From Chthoniobacter flavus (GTDB lineage: Bacteria; Verrucomicrobiota; Verrucomicrobiia; Chthoniobacterales; Terrimicrobiaceae): DNA of 38,436 bases. Within the stretch, counting starts at the first letter, position 1. Each line of letters begins with the position of its first letter. The DNA lies in the NCBI GenBank assembly GCA_945860745.1, contig CAMASH010000029.1, positions 1-38,436 on the forward strand, in the 5' to 3' direction. Positions 21,188 through 28,994 of the stretch are shown here, piece by piece. The notes under the pieces were generated by a model. The model did no database searches, was not told where the DNA came from, and saw only the letters and a list, made by a program, of their open reading frames with translations. Both the position numbers and the translations under genes were made by a program.

Positions 21188-22290
21188 GATTCTTTGCTCC
21201 AGTCGAAAACAATACCCATCGTTTTGGTGCGCTCGCGGTTGGCGGTTTCGTAAGCCTTGGCGCAATCTGCGGGCCGGAAATGGTGGGTATTGAGGCCCTC
21301 CAGCGCAAATCGTCCCGTGCTGGCCAGCGCGAAGAAAACGCGGCTGATGCTGCCGCCATTCCATTCCGCCGTGTTGTGCCCATCGTGCACGCCCACGATG
21401 GTAAGGCCCCGGGTGATGACATCGGAAGTCAGCTTCTGACTGGCCGGCCGGCCCGTGTCTCCCAGGATCACCACCCTGCCATAGTGATCAGCCAGCCCGA
21501 GCGCCGCGGCGAAAACGTCCGCATTGCCGGTGGTGTCGATCACAACGCGGGGCAGACCGTTGGCGTTGGCGGCGAGAAGAGCGTCGCGAGCCTGGGCGAT
21601 CGGCAGCGGGATCACGGCTGAGGCACCGCCCGCCGTGGCCAGGGCCAGGCGTTCCGGCGCGGCATCCCCCGCGATAATGCTGGTCACTCCCGCCGCCCGG
21701 GCCCAGCGGATCGACATCTGGCCGATGGGCCCGGCACCGATGATCAGCACACTGTCGCCCAGCTTGTAATCCGCCACCCGCGCGCCGTGCCAGGCGATCT
21801 TGGCGAGGGCAAACCAGAGCGCCTCCTCCAGCGGAAGGCTCTGCGGAATCGGATAGCATTCGTCCGCCGGTTTCACGAAATGGGATTGATGTTTCGCGCG
21901 CGCCGCCACCCGGTCACCCGGCTTGAACGCGGAGGCCTCGGAGGCTTCGACGATGCCGGCAGCCGAGTATCCGGGATAAAACGGATACTGAACCCATTGA
22001 TCCCAGTGCGTTCCGGGATCAAACAAACGGTTGAAAACGATGTTCTCCGTGCCGGTGCTCATCAGCGAAAACTCCGTGCGAACCAGAACCTCGCCGGGAT
22101 GGAGCGGTGGAAGATCCACCATTTCCGTATGAACTTGCTGTTTAGCGGGAAACACAAGGCGCAGGCTGCGGGCGACGGGAGAAATAAGGATGCCATCATG
22201 CCCCGGGCCCGCCCGGAATCTCAATGCGAATAGCAGGCGGTTTCTGGTTTTCTCCGGCGAGGGACCGATTGTTTTCGCCGCGAATTCCAT
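21184..22290 (-). CDS. Medium-chain dehydrogenase/reductase (alcohol or sugar dehydrogenase-like)
   Basis: An MDR-superfamily oxidoreductase. The GroES-like N-terminal domain begins near residue 44 (LRLVFPAKQQVHTEMVDLPP) and contains GEVLVRTEFSLMSTGTE. The Rossmann domain has SVLIIGAGPIGQMSIRWARA for NAD(P) binding. The zinc-binding Cys-His motif GHE typical of classical alcohol dehydrogenases is missing, placing it with the zinc-free sugar or inositol-type members. The start is uncertain: ATG 22290 gives 368 residues, but the first 40 or so have no homology, and a GTG at 22155 is nearer the conserved region. The enzyme is coupled to the isomerase gene downstream, pointing to a shared sugar pathway. 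Confidence 0.82.
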   Translation of the reverse strand: MEFAAKTIGPSPEKTRNRLLFALRFRAGPGHDGILISPVARSLRLVFPAKQQVHTEMVDLPPLHPGEVLVRTEFSLMSTGTENIVFNRLFDPGTHWDQWVQYPFYPGYSAAGIVEASEASAFKPGDRVAARAKHQSHFVKPADECYPIPQSLPLEEALWFALAKIAWHGARVADYKLGDSVLIIGAGPIGQMSIRWARAAGVTSIIAGDAAPERLALATAGGASAVIPLPIAQARDALLAANANGLPRVVIDTTGNADVFAAALGLADHYGRVVILGDTGRPASQKLTSDVITRGLTIVGVHDGHNTAEWNGGSISRVFFALASTGRFALEGLNTHHFRPADCAKAYETANRERTKTMGIVFDWSKES

Positions 22291-22538
22291 TTAAATTCCG
22301 CGAAAAGCTGGCGCGGGAGGCGGCCGCGCCTCTGCCGAAAGTCACTCTCTCGCTGCCCGCAAACACCGGCGGGAAAGCCCTGACCAAGAGCAACCTCACG
22401 TTCAACCTGCCGGCCGGCACGGCCAACCTCGCCCAGGAGAACCGCACGCTCAACATCGTCTCTATGGACCCCGGCTTCATGCCGGCTGAGGTCACGGTTA
22501 CTCCGCTTGGGGTGGAGATTGAAGTCACCGCGAAATAG
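22224..22538 (+). CDS. Unrecognised small protein, possibly a gene fragment
   Basis: A 104-residue frame on the plus strand. Its second half (GKALTKSNLTFNLPAGTANL and SMDPGFMPAEVTVTPLGVEI) has the alternating hydrophobic pattern of beta strands, like an immunoglobulin-like or other sandwich domain. The first 30 residues look non-coding. It overlaps the longest version of the MDR gene on the opposite strand. There is no signal peptide. It may be the surviving C-terminal part of a larger protein. No family is recognised, and a false open frame remains possible. Confidence 0.35.
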   Translation: MRIAGGFWFSPARDRLFSPRIPFKFREKLAREAAAPLPKVTLSLPANTGGKALTKSNLTFNLPAGTANLAQENRTLNIVSMDPGFMPAEVTVTPLGVEIEVTAK

Positions 22539-22603
22539 CCTGCCCTGGTGTGGTGCAGGCGGGACGCCCAACGCCACTTCTCCGTCAGTGAACGGCCTTG
22601 GGC

Positions 22604-23419
22604 TCAGCTCAGGGCTGCTTCAAATTCGTTGAGGCAAGGGCGAATCCCCCGTTCATCGCGCAGGAGCGACGTGCCGACAAGGGCGGCATCGAAGCGCTGA
22701 CGGATCTGCGCGATGTTGTCGGGCGAGAGGCCGCTTTCCGCGACCTTGATAGCTTCGGCGGGCAGTTTTTCCACCAGATCGAAGGCGCAAAAATCGAGAC
22801 TGAAATCCTTCTCCGACGAACCGTCCTTTCCCACGAAGCCGGTGGTGGTTTTGAATTTGCGGCTGTTGATCCCGACAATACGGACGGACGGCGGCAGGGT
22901 GCCGATTTCCTCCTCGGTGTGAACCTCGAAGAGCGCCTCCATGCCCAGTTCGCGGGCGAGATCGTAAAAGCCGCGCAGACGCGCGGCATCGAGCACGTTG
23001 GCCATGAGGAGAACGGCGTCCGCCCCGAAGGCCCGGGCTTCGCGGACCTGATATTCGTCAATGAGAAAATCCTTGCGCAAAACCGGCTTCGAGACCGCGC
23101 TGCGCACGGCCGCCAGCCGCTCGATGGTCATGCCGAAATGGATGTGGTTGGTCAGGACGGACAACGCGCCGACCAGCGCCGATTCCTCGTAGGCCCCGAT
23201 GGCGTCGGCGACATTCTTCGCGCGCATGGGGCCGACGCTGGGCGAACGTTCCTTGATTTCCGCGATGAGGCGAAAACCCTGCGCCAGCGCATCGGGCAAC
23301 GGCCGGACGGCGGGTCCATCGGCAGCCATGCGCTTGATTTCCGACAGCGGGCGCTTCGCCTTGGCCGCAGCGAGTTCGGTGCGGACATCGAGCAGAATAT
23401 CATCGAGGATGGTTTTCAT
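22604..23419 (-). CDS. trpC: Indole-3-glycerol phosphate synthase
   Basis: A 271-residue TIM-barrel enzyme that closes the ring of CdRP to form indole-3-glycerol phosphate in tryptophan synthesis. Visible motifs are LIAEIKERSPSVG (catalytic Lys and the SPS loop), VLRKDFLIDEYQ (second catalytic Lys), ALFEVHTEEE (Glu), the GINSRKFKTT block (usually GINNRDLKT) and VAESGLSPDN. It starts at ATG 23419, which overlaps the vapC stop (ATGA) by 4 bases, so translation may depend on the toxin gene upstream. No other trp genes are in the window. Confidence 0.92.
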   Translation of the reverse strand: MKTILDDILLDVRTELAAAKAKRPLSEIKRMAADGPAVRPLPDALAQGFRLIAEIKERSPSVGPMRAKNVADAIGAYEESALVGALSVLTNHIHFGMTIERLAAVRSAVSKPVLRKDFLIDEYQVREARAFGADAVLLMANVLDAARLRGFYDLARELGMEALFEVHTEEEIGTLPPSVRIVGINSRKFKTTTGFVGKDGSSEKDFSLDFCAFDLVEKLPAEAIKVAESGLSPDNIAQIRQRFDAALVGTSLLRDERGIRPCLNEFEAALS

Positions 23420-23841
23420 ACCGACTCTTCCAGAAAGGGGTTGATCACGGTGACGCTGCCGTAGAGCTGACCGTGGGTGAAGTCTTCGGAATACAGCGTC
23501 TCGCAGCCGAGTTCCTGGGCCGCGGCGAGGAGGACAGCATCCCAATGGGAGATCTGGAAGCGCTGCCGCAAATGCCAGGCCTGCCCGACCAGCTCGCGGG
23601 TGATGGGCTGGGTCGGAACGTCGCGCAAATTCTGGATTGTGGCCACGATATTGGCCTCGCTCAAACCGAGGGATTTTTTTGTGAGAGCATTGGCGACAAA
23701 TTCCTGGAGAACCTGAGCGGAGATGGCAAACGGGGCCCTCCGGATGAGCCGGAGGGCCCGCGCTTTCTTCACGGCATCCTGCGGGGCATTGGACCCGGCA
23801 TAGAGCAGGACGTTGGTATCAAGGAAACTACTGACGGTCAT
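23416..23841 (-). CDS. VapC-like PIN-domain ribonuclease toxin
   Basis: A 141-residue PIN-domain protein. The metal-binding acidic residues are in FLDTNVLLYA (Asp), LQEFVANAL (Glu), ISHWDAVLLAAA (Asp) and YSEDFTHGQ (Asp). VapC toxins cut tRNA or rRNA when freed from their antitoxin. The start ATG at 23841 lies 14 bases inside the antitoxin gene. Its stop overlaps the trpC start. A perfect 11-base palindrome is inside the coding sequence at 23733-23759. Confidence in the family is high; the target RNA cannot be told. Confidence 0.9.
   Translation of the reverse strand: MTVSSFLDTNVLLYAGSNAPQDAVKKARALRLIRRAPFAISAQVLQEFVANALTKKSLGLSEANIVATIQNLRDVPTQPITRELVGQAWHLRQRFQISHWDAVLLAAAQELGCETLYSEDFTHGQLYGSVTVINPFLEESV
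23733..23759. repeat. Perfect 11-base inverted repeat inside vapC
   Basis: GGGCCCTCCGG (23733-23743) and CCGGAGGGCCC (23749-23759) pair perfectly with a 5-base loop, ATGAG. In the vapC mRNA it would form a very stable hairpin. It encodes an arginine/leucine-rich stretch, so the repeat may be a by-product of protein sequence. Confidence 0.7.
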
Positions 23842-24070
23842 AAATTTCGTCCCGCGTAAGAGGCTGCAGGGGCTCTGTGTTGGTGGCCTGTAATCCGGCA
23901 ATGAGGCGTTCCGCCAGCTCCAAGTGCTGCTCGTCCGCCCGGTCGGAACGGTCTTCCGTCACTAAGGCGAGTCCTTGCATGACAAGCTCCTTCAAGGTGG
24001 TTTTCCTTTGGGCTGCCACGATTTTTGCCTGATGGAGAATCTCCTCGGGAAGATCGATCGTCGTTTTCAT
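23828..24070 (-). CDS. VapB-like ribbon-helix-helix antitoxin
   Basis: An 80-residue protein with a ribbon-helix-helix N terminus: MKTTIDLPEEILHQAKIVAA then RKTTLKELVMQGL. The C-terminal half (ELAERLIAGLQATNTEPLQP) would wrap the toxin. It overlaps vapC by 14 bases. The pair would repress its own transcription. It starts at ATG 24070, 32 bases after the stop of the membrane protein gene. Confidence 0.85.
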   Translation of the reverse strand: MKTTIDLPEEILHQAKIVAAQRKTTLKELVMQGLALVTEDRSDRADEQHLELAERLIAGLQATNTEPLQPLTRDEIYDRQ

Positions 24071-24102
24071 ACGGAATACATACAGCTATACGGCCATATC
24101 TT

Positions 24103-25812
24103 CTACTTGAATTGAGCGGGCAGACCGAGGACCAAAGAGTCGCGATTTTTCCAGCGAAGGGACGGCAGGGAGGAGAGGAGGCCGGGATTTTCGCTGGAGG
24201 CGAAGAATTTTCCCCGGCCGTCGCTGGCGAAGAACTTTTCCGCGCGCTCCCGCGTCAGGCCGCCGGCGGGTTCCAGGATTTGCTTCCACCACGCGGTGAA
24301 GTCTGCGAGGGCGGCGCGTTCCAAAGTCCGCATTTCGCCGGGCTTCACGTTGGCGGCCCGCCAGGGCTCACCGGCGTCGTCGAAATACCACAGTTCCTTG
24401 AGTCCGTTTTCGAAGGAGGAGACGGCGACGGGTTTTCCTTCCGGACTTGCGCTCACATCCAGGCGGGTGCGGGCGGCGTGGACTGCGGTAAAAATCTGGG
24501 CCTGGGTGGTGCGGCTGCGGAACCAGTCTCCGCTCCAGGTGGCCCCGTCGAGGCTGTAGGATTTGCCGCGATCGGCATTCGGGCGGAAATTGTTATTTGT
24601 GCGCAGACCAGCCGGAATAAGCAGAGCCGGTTCGGCGGGGACAAACGCTCCGGAGGTCAGCACGCCGGTGCGGGAGGCTTGTTCCTGCCAGAGGACGGAT
24701 TTATTGAGGGCCGGCAGACTGAGTTGCACGGCGAAGCGTTGTCCGCTGCCGCCCATGCCCTCGCTGAAGAGAATGAACAGCCCCATGAGCACGCTGGAGA
24801 CCAGAGAGATGAGCGGGGTCGTCCAAAACAAACGATGCCGGTTTCCGGCGGGGGCGAAGACGAGAAAATTCAGGGGGCCGATGACCACGGCGAAGAGCAG
24901 CACGAACACCATGATGAGGGTTTGCGGGGGTTCCGGCCGGCCGACGGCGCGGGCCAGCGTCCATTGCCAGGTGTAGCTTTTCAGAGGATCGCCCGCCGGG
25001 GAGGCGAGCAGCGTGGTTTTGACGCGTTCGAGAAAATCATCGCCCGATGGCCAGAGGTCAATCGAGCCGCAACCGGAGTTTCCTGCGGCGGGCAAATCAG
25101 CCGCCGGGGTGGGGCCGGAATGGCAGAGGATCAGCTTCCCACCCTGGATCACCCAGTCCTGCACAGCCGTGCGCTGGGCGGCGGGAATGTTCCGCCATTC
25201 GGAATCGGCCAGAAGGATGATCCCGAAGCCGGCCAGTCCGCGCCAGTCGGTCGGGAGCAATTCGGGATTGAGCGCGGTGCCCTCGAGGGTGGAGGAATGT
25301 TTTTTGTCCATCTGCTCACGCAGCGGACCCCAGTTTTTCACCGCGAGCAGCTTGCCCATGCCGAGGAAAACCGTGGGCGTGCTGCCGCCGCCCCGGGAGC
25401 TTTCGCGGCTCTCGGTTCGGGCCGTGCCGTGGCCGGTGATGGAAATTCCCAGATTGGAATAGCGGGAACCGGATCCGGCCTCGGCCACGAGCGGAACGAG
25501 CAAATCAAAGGTGCGCGCGCTCTGCGCCTCGGCCCGCAGCGCGAAAACGGATTGCATCGAGCCGGTGTTGGACTGTGTTTGCCGGGTCGTGAGCTGCCAG
25601 GTGCGGGCGGCATTCGAGTCGTTCTTAACCTCGACGCGCAGCGGAAGAAATCCCGCCGGCGGAATGTCCTCGTAGAAATTCGTGATCTTCATCTCGACCC
25701 CGCTGCCCGGCGTGAATTGCGGCGCGGGAAGAACATGTTCGGCACGGAGGGCAGGAACCAACAGAAGGGTTACCGCGCAAAGCAACCTACACATAAACCT
25801 GAACCTAAACAT
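24103..25812 (-). CDS. Large membrane protein of unknown function downstream of moxR
   Basis: A 569-residue exported membrane protein. The first 23 residues are a signal peptide ending near LRA. A periplasmic region of beta character (about 30-300) contains a glutamine-amidotransferase/Rossmann-like stretch, WRGLAGFGIILLADSEWRNI then VQDWVIQGGKLILCHSG, similar to the DUF4350 type of domain. Two membrane helices follow, about 305-330 and 342-365 (TLIMVFVLLFAVVIGP; PLISLVSSVLMGLFILF), and then a second soluble region. Proteins of this shape usually accompany MoxR ATPases and DUF58 or von Willebrand-A proteins in aerotolerance-like operons. Here the moxR gene is 55 bases upstream, but no DUF58 gene is present. 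Confidence 0.7.
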   Translation of the reverse strand: MFRFRFMCRLLCAVTLLLVPALRAEHVLPAPQFTPGSGVEMKITNFYEDIPPAGFLPLRVEVKNDSNAARTWQLTTRQTQSNTGSMQSVFALRAEAQSARTFDLLVPLVAEAGSGSRYSNLGISITGHGTARTESRESSRGGGSTPTVFLGMGKLLAVKNWGPLREQMDKKHSSTLEGTALNPELLPTDWRGLAGFGIILLADSEWRNIPAAQRTAVQDWVIQGGKLILCHSGPTPAADLPAAGNSGCGSIDLWPSGDDFLERVKTTLLASPAGDPLKSYTWQWTLARAVGRPEPPQTLIMVFVLLFAVVIGPLNFLVFAPAGNRHRLFWTTPLISLVSSVLMGLFILFSEGMGGSGQRFAVQLSLPALNKSVLWQEQASRTGVLTSGAFVPAEPALLIPAGLRTNNNFRPNADRGKSYSLDGATWSGDWFRSRTTQAQIFTAVHAARTRLDVSASPEGKPVAVSSFENGLKELWYFDDAGEPWRAANVKPGEMRTLERAALADFTAWWKQILEPAGGLTRERAEKFFASDGRGKFFASSENPGLLSSLPSLRWKNRDSLVLGLPAQFK

Positions 25813-25867
25813 AAACTCCGCTTTCAGAGTGTCGGGGTAAGTTTACGTTCCCGTGTAAGTTGAAACC

Positions 25868-26872
25868 TCATACCTTCGCGGCCTTGAAGACATCGGGCGC
25901 GGCTTTGTCCTGCCTGGGCACGGCGGCGAGAATGTCGCGCACGACGTCCGCCGCAGTGCGTCCGCCCAGCCGGGCGGTGTAATCGAGCACAATGCGGTGT
26001 TGCAGCACCGGGGCGGCCAGAGCCTCGACATCCTCAAAGCTGGCATTGAGACGCCCGCCCAAAAGCGCGGCGGAACGCGCCGCTGCGGCCAGGGCCAGCG
26101 CGGCGCGCGGACTGGCTCCGAATTTCACGCCCTTGGCCGCCTCGCCCTCATGGGTGGCATCGACGACCCGGGCAATGTAATTGGCCACCACGTCGGGCAG
26201 GTGGATCGTGCGGGCCAGATCACAGAGGGCGACCAATTCGTCGCGGGTCATGACCGGGGCGGTGTCGGGCTCCACTCCAATCTCGCGGTTCTGCACGATT
26301 TTTTGCAAAACGGCGACAGAGTTGCGGGGGACTTCCAGCTTGAAAAGAAAACGATCCAACTGCGCCTCAGGGAGCGGGTACGTACCCTCGAGTTCGATGG
26401 GGTTCTGGGTGGCAAGGACGAAAAACGGATCCGGCAGCGCGTGGGATTCCCCCATCACGGTGACGCGGCGTTCCTGCATGGCCTCGAGCAGGGCGGATTG
26501 GGTTTTGGGTGAGGCGCGATTGATTTCATCCGCCAGCACCAGGTTGGCAAAAATCGGTCCACGTTGGAAAACGAACTGCCGGCGTCCCTCGACCTCCTGG
26601 AGAATGGGATTTCCCGTGATGTCGCCGGGCAGGAGGTCGGGCGTGAATTGGACGCGGCGGGCCTCGATTCGCAACGTGCGGGCCAGGCCCTTGACCAGTT
26701 CGGTTTTTCCGAGTCCGGGCAGGCCCTCCAGCAGCAGGTGACCGCGCGATAGCAGTCCGGTGATGACGGAGTCCACCAGCTTCTCCTGCCCGAAGAGCAC
26801 CTGGTTCAACGCGGCGCGCAGGTGCTGGAGTTTTGTCGCGGCGGCGCTGATGGCGGTTTGGTCGGCGGACAT
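25868..26872 (-). CDS. MoxR-family AAA+ ATPase
   Basis: A 334-residue MoxR chaperone-like ATPase. Walker A is LLLEGLPGLGKTELVK, Walker B is LVLADEINRASPKTQSALLEAM, sensor 1 is FFVLATQNPIELEGTYPLPEAQLDRF, and the C-terminal lid includes GASPRAALALAAAARSAALL. MoxR proteins help assemble or activate other complexes, usually with von Willebrand factor A partners. I start it at ATG 26872 (MSADQTAIS); a TTG at 26914 would add 14 residues. It leads a minus-strand run with the large membrane protein and is divergent from the radical SAM gene. Confidence 0.92.
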   Translation of the reverse strand: MSADQTAISAAATKLQHLRAALNQVLFGQEKLVDSVITGLLSRGHLLLEGLPGLGKTELVKGLARTLRIEARRVQFTPDLLPGDITGNPILQEVEGRRQFVFQRGPIFANLVLADEINRASPKTQSALLEAMQERRVTVMGESHALPDPFFVLATQNPIELEGTYPLPEAQLDRFLFKLEVPRNSVAVLQKIVQNREIGVEPDTAPVMTRDELVALCDLARTIHLPDVVANYIARVVDATHEGEAAKGVKFGASPRAALALAAAARSAALLGGRLNASFEDVEALAAPVLQHRIVLDYTARLGGRTAADVVRDILAAVPRQDKAAPDVFKAAKV

Positions 26873-26982
26873 GAGAGAGAAAACCTGTCGGTTCGGCGGA
26901 TATTTTCCAAGCAAATCGCGCAGGGCGACTCGCCCGCAATTTTCTCTCCCCCACCGCGGAACATCTCGTTTAATCTCACCTC

Positions 26983-28023
26983 ATGATTTTCCACGGACGC
27001 GGCGCCACCATCAATCCCCGCGGACGTTTCGAGCGGCTCGAAGTGGCATTGGATGAGGAATTCGAAGCGGAGGCGCGCAATCCTGACACCCGCTACCTGC
27101 GCGACGACTCGCAGTCGCTCATCAGTTACAACGAAAGCCCGGACATCAGTTTCCGCGCCAGCCTCAATCCCTACCGCGGCTGCGAACACGGGTGTTCTTA
27201 TTGCTACGCGCGGCCGTATCACGAATACCTCGGGTTCTCGGCCGGCATCGATTTTGAAACACGCATCATGGCCAAGCCCTCCGCGCCGGAACTTCTGCGC
27301 AAGGAACTGTCGTCTCCCAAATGGGAACCCCAGCCGCTGGCCATGAGCGGGGTGACGGATTGTTACCAACCGCTTGAGCGCAAGCTGCAGATCACCCGCC
27401 GCTGCCTGCAAGTGCTGGCCGAATTTCGCAATCCGGTGGGCATCGTGACCAAAAATCACCTCGTGACCCGCGACATCGATGTGCTGACGGAACTGGCCGG
27501 TCACGGCGCGGCGTGCGTTTTTCTTTCCCTCACTACGCTCGACTCCGGTTTGGCCCGCCGGCTGGAGCCGCGCGCGTCCTCGCCTTCGCACCGGCTGGAT
27601 GCCATTGCGAAATTGAGCGCGGCGGGAATTCCCACCGGCGTGCTGGTCGCTCCCGTGATTCCCGGCCTCAACGAGCATGAGATTCCCGCCCTTCTGGCCG
27701 CCGCGCGCCAGGCCGGGGCGGTGAGCGCGGGCTACACCATTCTGCGATTGCCGTATGGCGTGAAAGACATCTTCTCCGCCTGGCTGGAAGAGCATGTGCC
27801 CGAGGCGAAGGAGAAAATCCTGGGCCGCATCCGCGATGTGCGGGGGGGATCGCTCAACGACTCGCGCTTTGGGGCGCGCCTGCGGGGCGAGGGCGTTTTC
27901 GCCGGACAGATCCGGCAGCTTTTTGAGGTTTCGTTGCAGCGCCAAGGACTGAAGGAAAAGGCACTGCCGCTCTCGACCGCGGCTTTCCGCCATCCAGGCG
28001 GGCAGCAGATGGAGTTGTTGTAG
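26983..28023 (+). CDS. PA0069-family radical SAM protein
   Basis: A 346-residue radical SAM enzyme. The iron-sulfur cluster motif CEHGCSYC has its cysteines at 67, 71 and 74, preceded by SLNPYRGC, the hallmark of the PA0069/Rv2578c group. The SAM-binding and barrel region continues through PLAMSGVTDCYQPLE and FLSLTTLDSGLARRLEPRA. Distant relatives repair spore photoproducts, and a role in DNA repair has been suggested for the group, but no reaction is established. Start ATG 26983 is 110 bases from the divergent moxR start. The full length agrees with the family. Confidence 0.88.
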   Translation: MIFHGRGATINPRGRFERLEVALDEEFEAEARNPDTRYLRDDSQSLISYNESPDISFRASLNPYRGCEHGCSYCYARPYHEYLGFSAGIDFETRIMAKPSAPELLRKELSSPKWEPQPLAMSGVTDCYQPLERKLQITRRCLQVLAEFRNPVGIVTKNHLVTRDIDVLTELAGHGAACVFLSLTTLDSGLARRLEPRASSPSHRLDAIAKLSAAGIPTGVLVAPVIPGLNEHEIPALLAAARQAGAVSAGYTILRLPYGVKDIFSAWLEEHVPEAKEKILGRIRDVRGGSLNDSRFGARLRGEGVFAGQIRQLFEVSLQRQGLKEKALPLSTAAFRHPGGQQMELL

Positions 28024-28163
28024 TCCCGGCACTTTGCTGGCTGAGCCACCCTTCGGGCTATCCTACGGATAGGCTATCTGCGCTTCGCTGCGATTGTGGC
28101 CGTGCGGGACGAACGCCCCAACAGAGTGGGGCGGCTACAGATGAACCCGCTGGAAAGATTCCG
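28024..28163. other. Intergenic region with palindromic repeats
   Basis: The 140 bases between the convergent radical SAM and L,D-transpeptidase genes contain CTATCC-TAC-GGATAG and a copy of the AACGCCCCAAC repeat (28112-28135). No gene is seen. Confidence 0.5.
28112..28135. repeat. Dispersed AACGCCCCAAC repeat, copy 1
   Basis: This copy is AACGCCCCAAC followed by AGAGTGGGGCGGC. It matches 36292-36315 at 20 of 24 positions. It is itself a hairpin: GCCCCA pairs with TGGGGC. Confidence 0.55.
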
Positions 28164-28844
28164 CTATTCGGCCAGGGCCGGAGCGTTTTCCGCGATCACC
28201 ACCGGCGTGCCGACTTGGACCAGGCTGAAAAGATAGGAAGCCGTCTGACGCCGCAGGCGGACGCAGCCGTGCGAGGCGGCGCTTCCGCCGGGCACATGGC
28301 CGACATGCAGGCCGACTCCGGTATCGCTCAGCCGCATCCAGTAGGGCATGGCGGCACCGGCAAAGCTGGCGCCTTCGGGCACGGGATGCTGGCGGGTGTC
28401 GGCGTCGGCCACCAGAACGGTGCCGGCGGGGTCGACGATTTTTCCGTAAAGGTTCGAATGATAATCCTTCACCTTGCCGCGGATGGTGTAGCTGCCGGCG
28501 GGGGTCGGGTGGGATTTTTTTCCCGAGGCGAGGGGGAAATCCATGGCGAGGGCTCCGTTCACCAGCAGGAATCCGCGTTGTTCGCCTAAGGCGATTTCGA
28601 GGCTTACGTTATCGGGCGTGGCTTGTTCCAGCAGGGCCTTGTTGCGGTAGGTGTCGGCCTTCCAGCCTTTGTGGGCGCGGAAGACGGCGTGCTCCGCGCG
28701 CGCCTGGCTGCGGAGAGCGGCCAGCTCGCGGTCGGCGCGGACTTGAGCCTGCTTTTTTTCATAATCCTTCATCACCGTGCAGCTGCTCAAGGAGAGGCAA
28801 AATGCCCCCAGCGCGGGCAGCGCAAGTTTGTGAGAAAGCCGCAT
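28164..28844 (-). CDS. L,D-transpeptidase (YkuD domain) lipoprotein
   Basis: A 226-residue envelope enzyme. It has a lipoprotein signal (MRLSHKLALPALGAFCLSLSSC, lipobox LSSC) and a short charged linker. The YkuD catalytic domain spans about 80-215; its active site HVPGGSAASHGCVRLRRQTA contains the catalytic Cys and His of the SHGCVRL motif. L,D-transpeptidases form 3-3 cross-links or attach proteins to peptidoglycan. The start ATG at 28844 is preferred to an extension to 28961 because the signal peptide begins there. The gene is divergent from the pyruvate dehydrogenase operon. Confidence 0.9.
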   Translation of the reverse strand: MRLSHKLALPALGAFCLSLSSCTVMKDYEKKQAQVRADRELAALRSQARAEHAVFRAHKGWKADTYRNKALLEQATPDNVSLEIALGEQRGFLLVNGALAMDFPLASGKKSHPTPAGSYTIRGKVKDYHSNLYGKIVDPAGTVLVADADTRQHPVPEGASFAGAAMPYWMRLSDTGVGLHVGHVPGGSAASHGCVRLRRQTASYLFSLVQVGTPVVIAENAPALAE

Positions 28845-28902
28845 CCGCCGTATCCCAAGCGGAAAAAAGCGCAGGAGAAAAGCTAATCCTGCGATTTCCC
28901 AG

Positions 28903-28938
28903 TTGTCAAAATCTTCCGCCATGCGAAATATATGGCGG
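28903..28938 (+). promoter_or_regulatory. Candidate pdh promoter with overlapping palindromic operator
   Basis: TTGTCA (28903-28908) and AATATA (28927-28932), spacing 18, form a plausible promoter. Over its -10 lies a perfect inverted repeat, CCGCCAT (28916-28922) and ATGGCGG (28932-28938), with a 9-base centre. This is the size of a dimeric repressor site. Confidence 0.45.
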
Positions 28939-28994
28939 TTTTTGCCGGTCCCGGGGACCAAGGGCCGGCAGGAGCAAACCCATCACCACCACGC

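Noticed and set aside
24025-25863. 612-residue open frame on the plus strand opposite the moxR-associated membrane protein
   Set aside because: Antisense to a protein with signal peptide and membrane helices; no ribosome binding site and low-complexity Gly/Glu composition.
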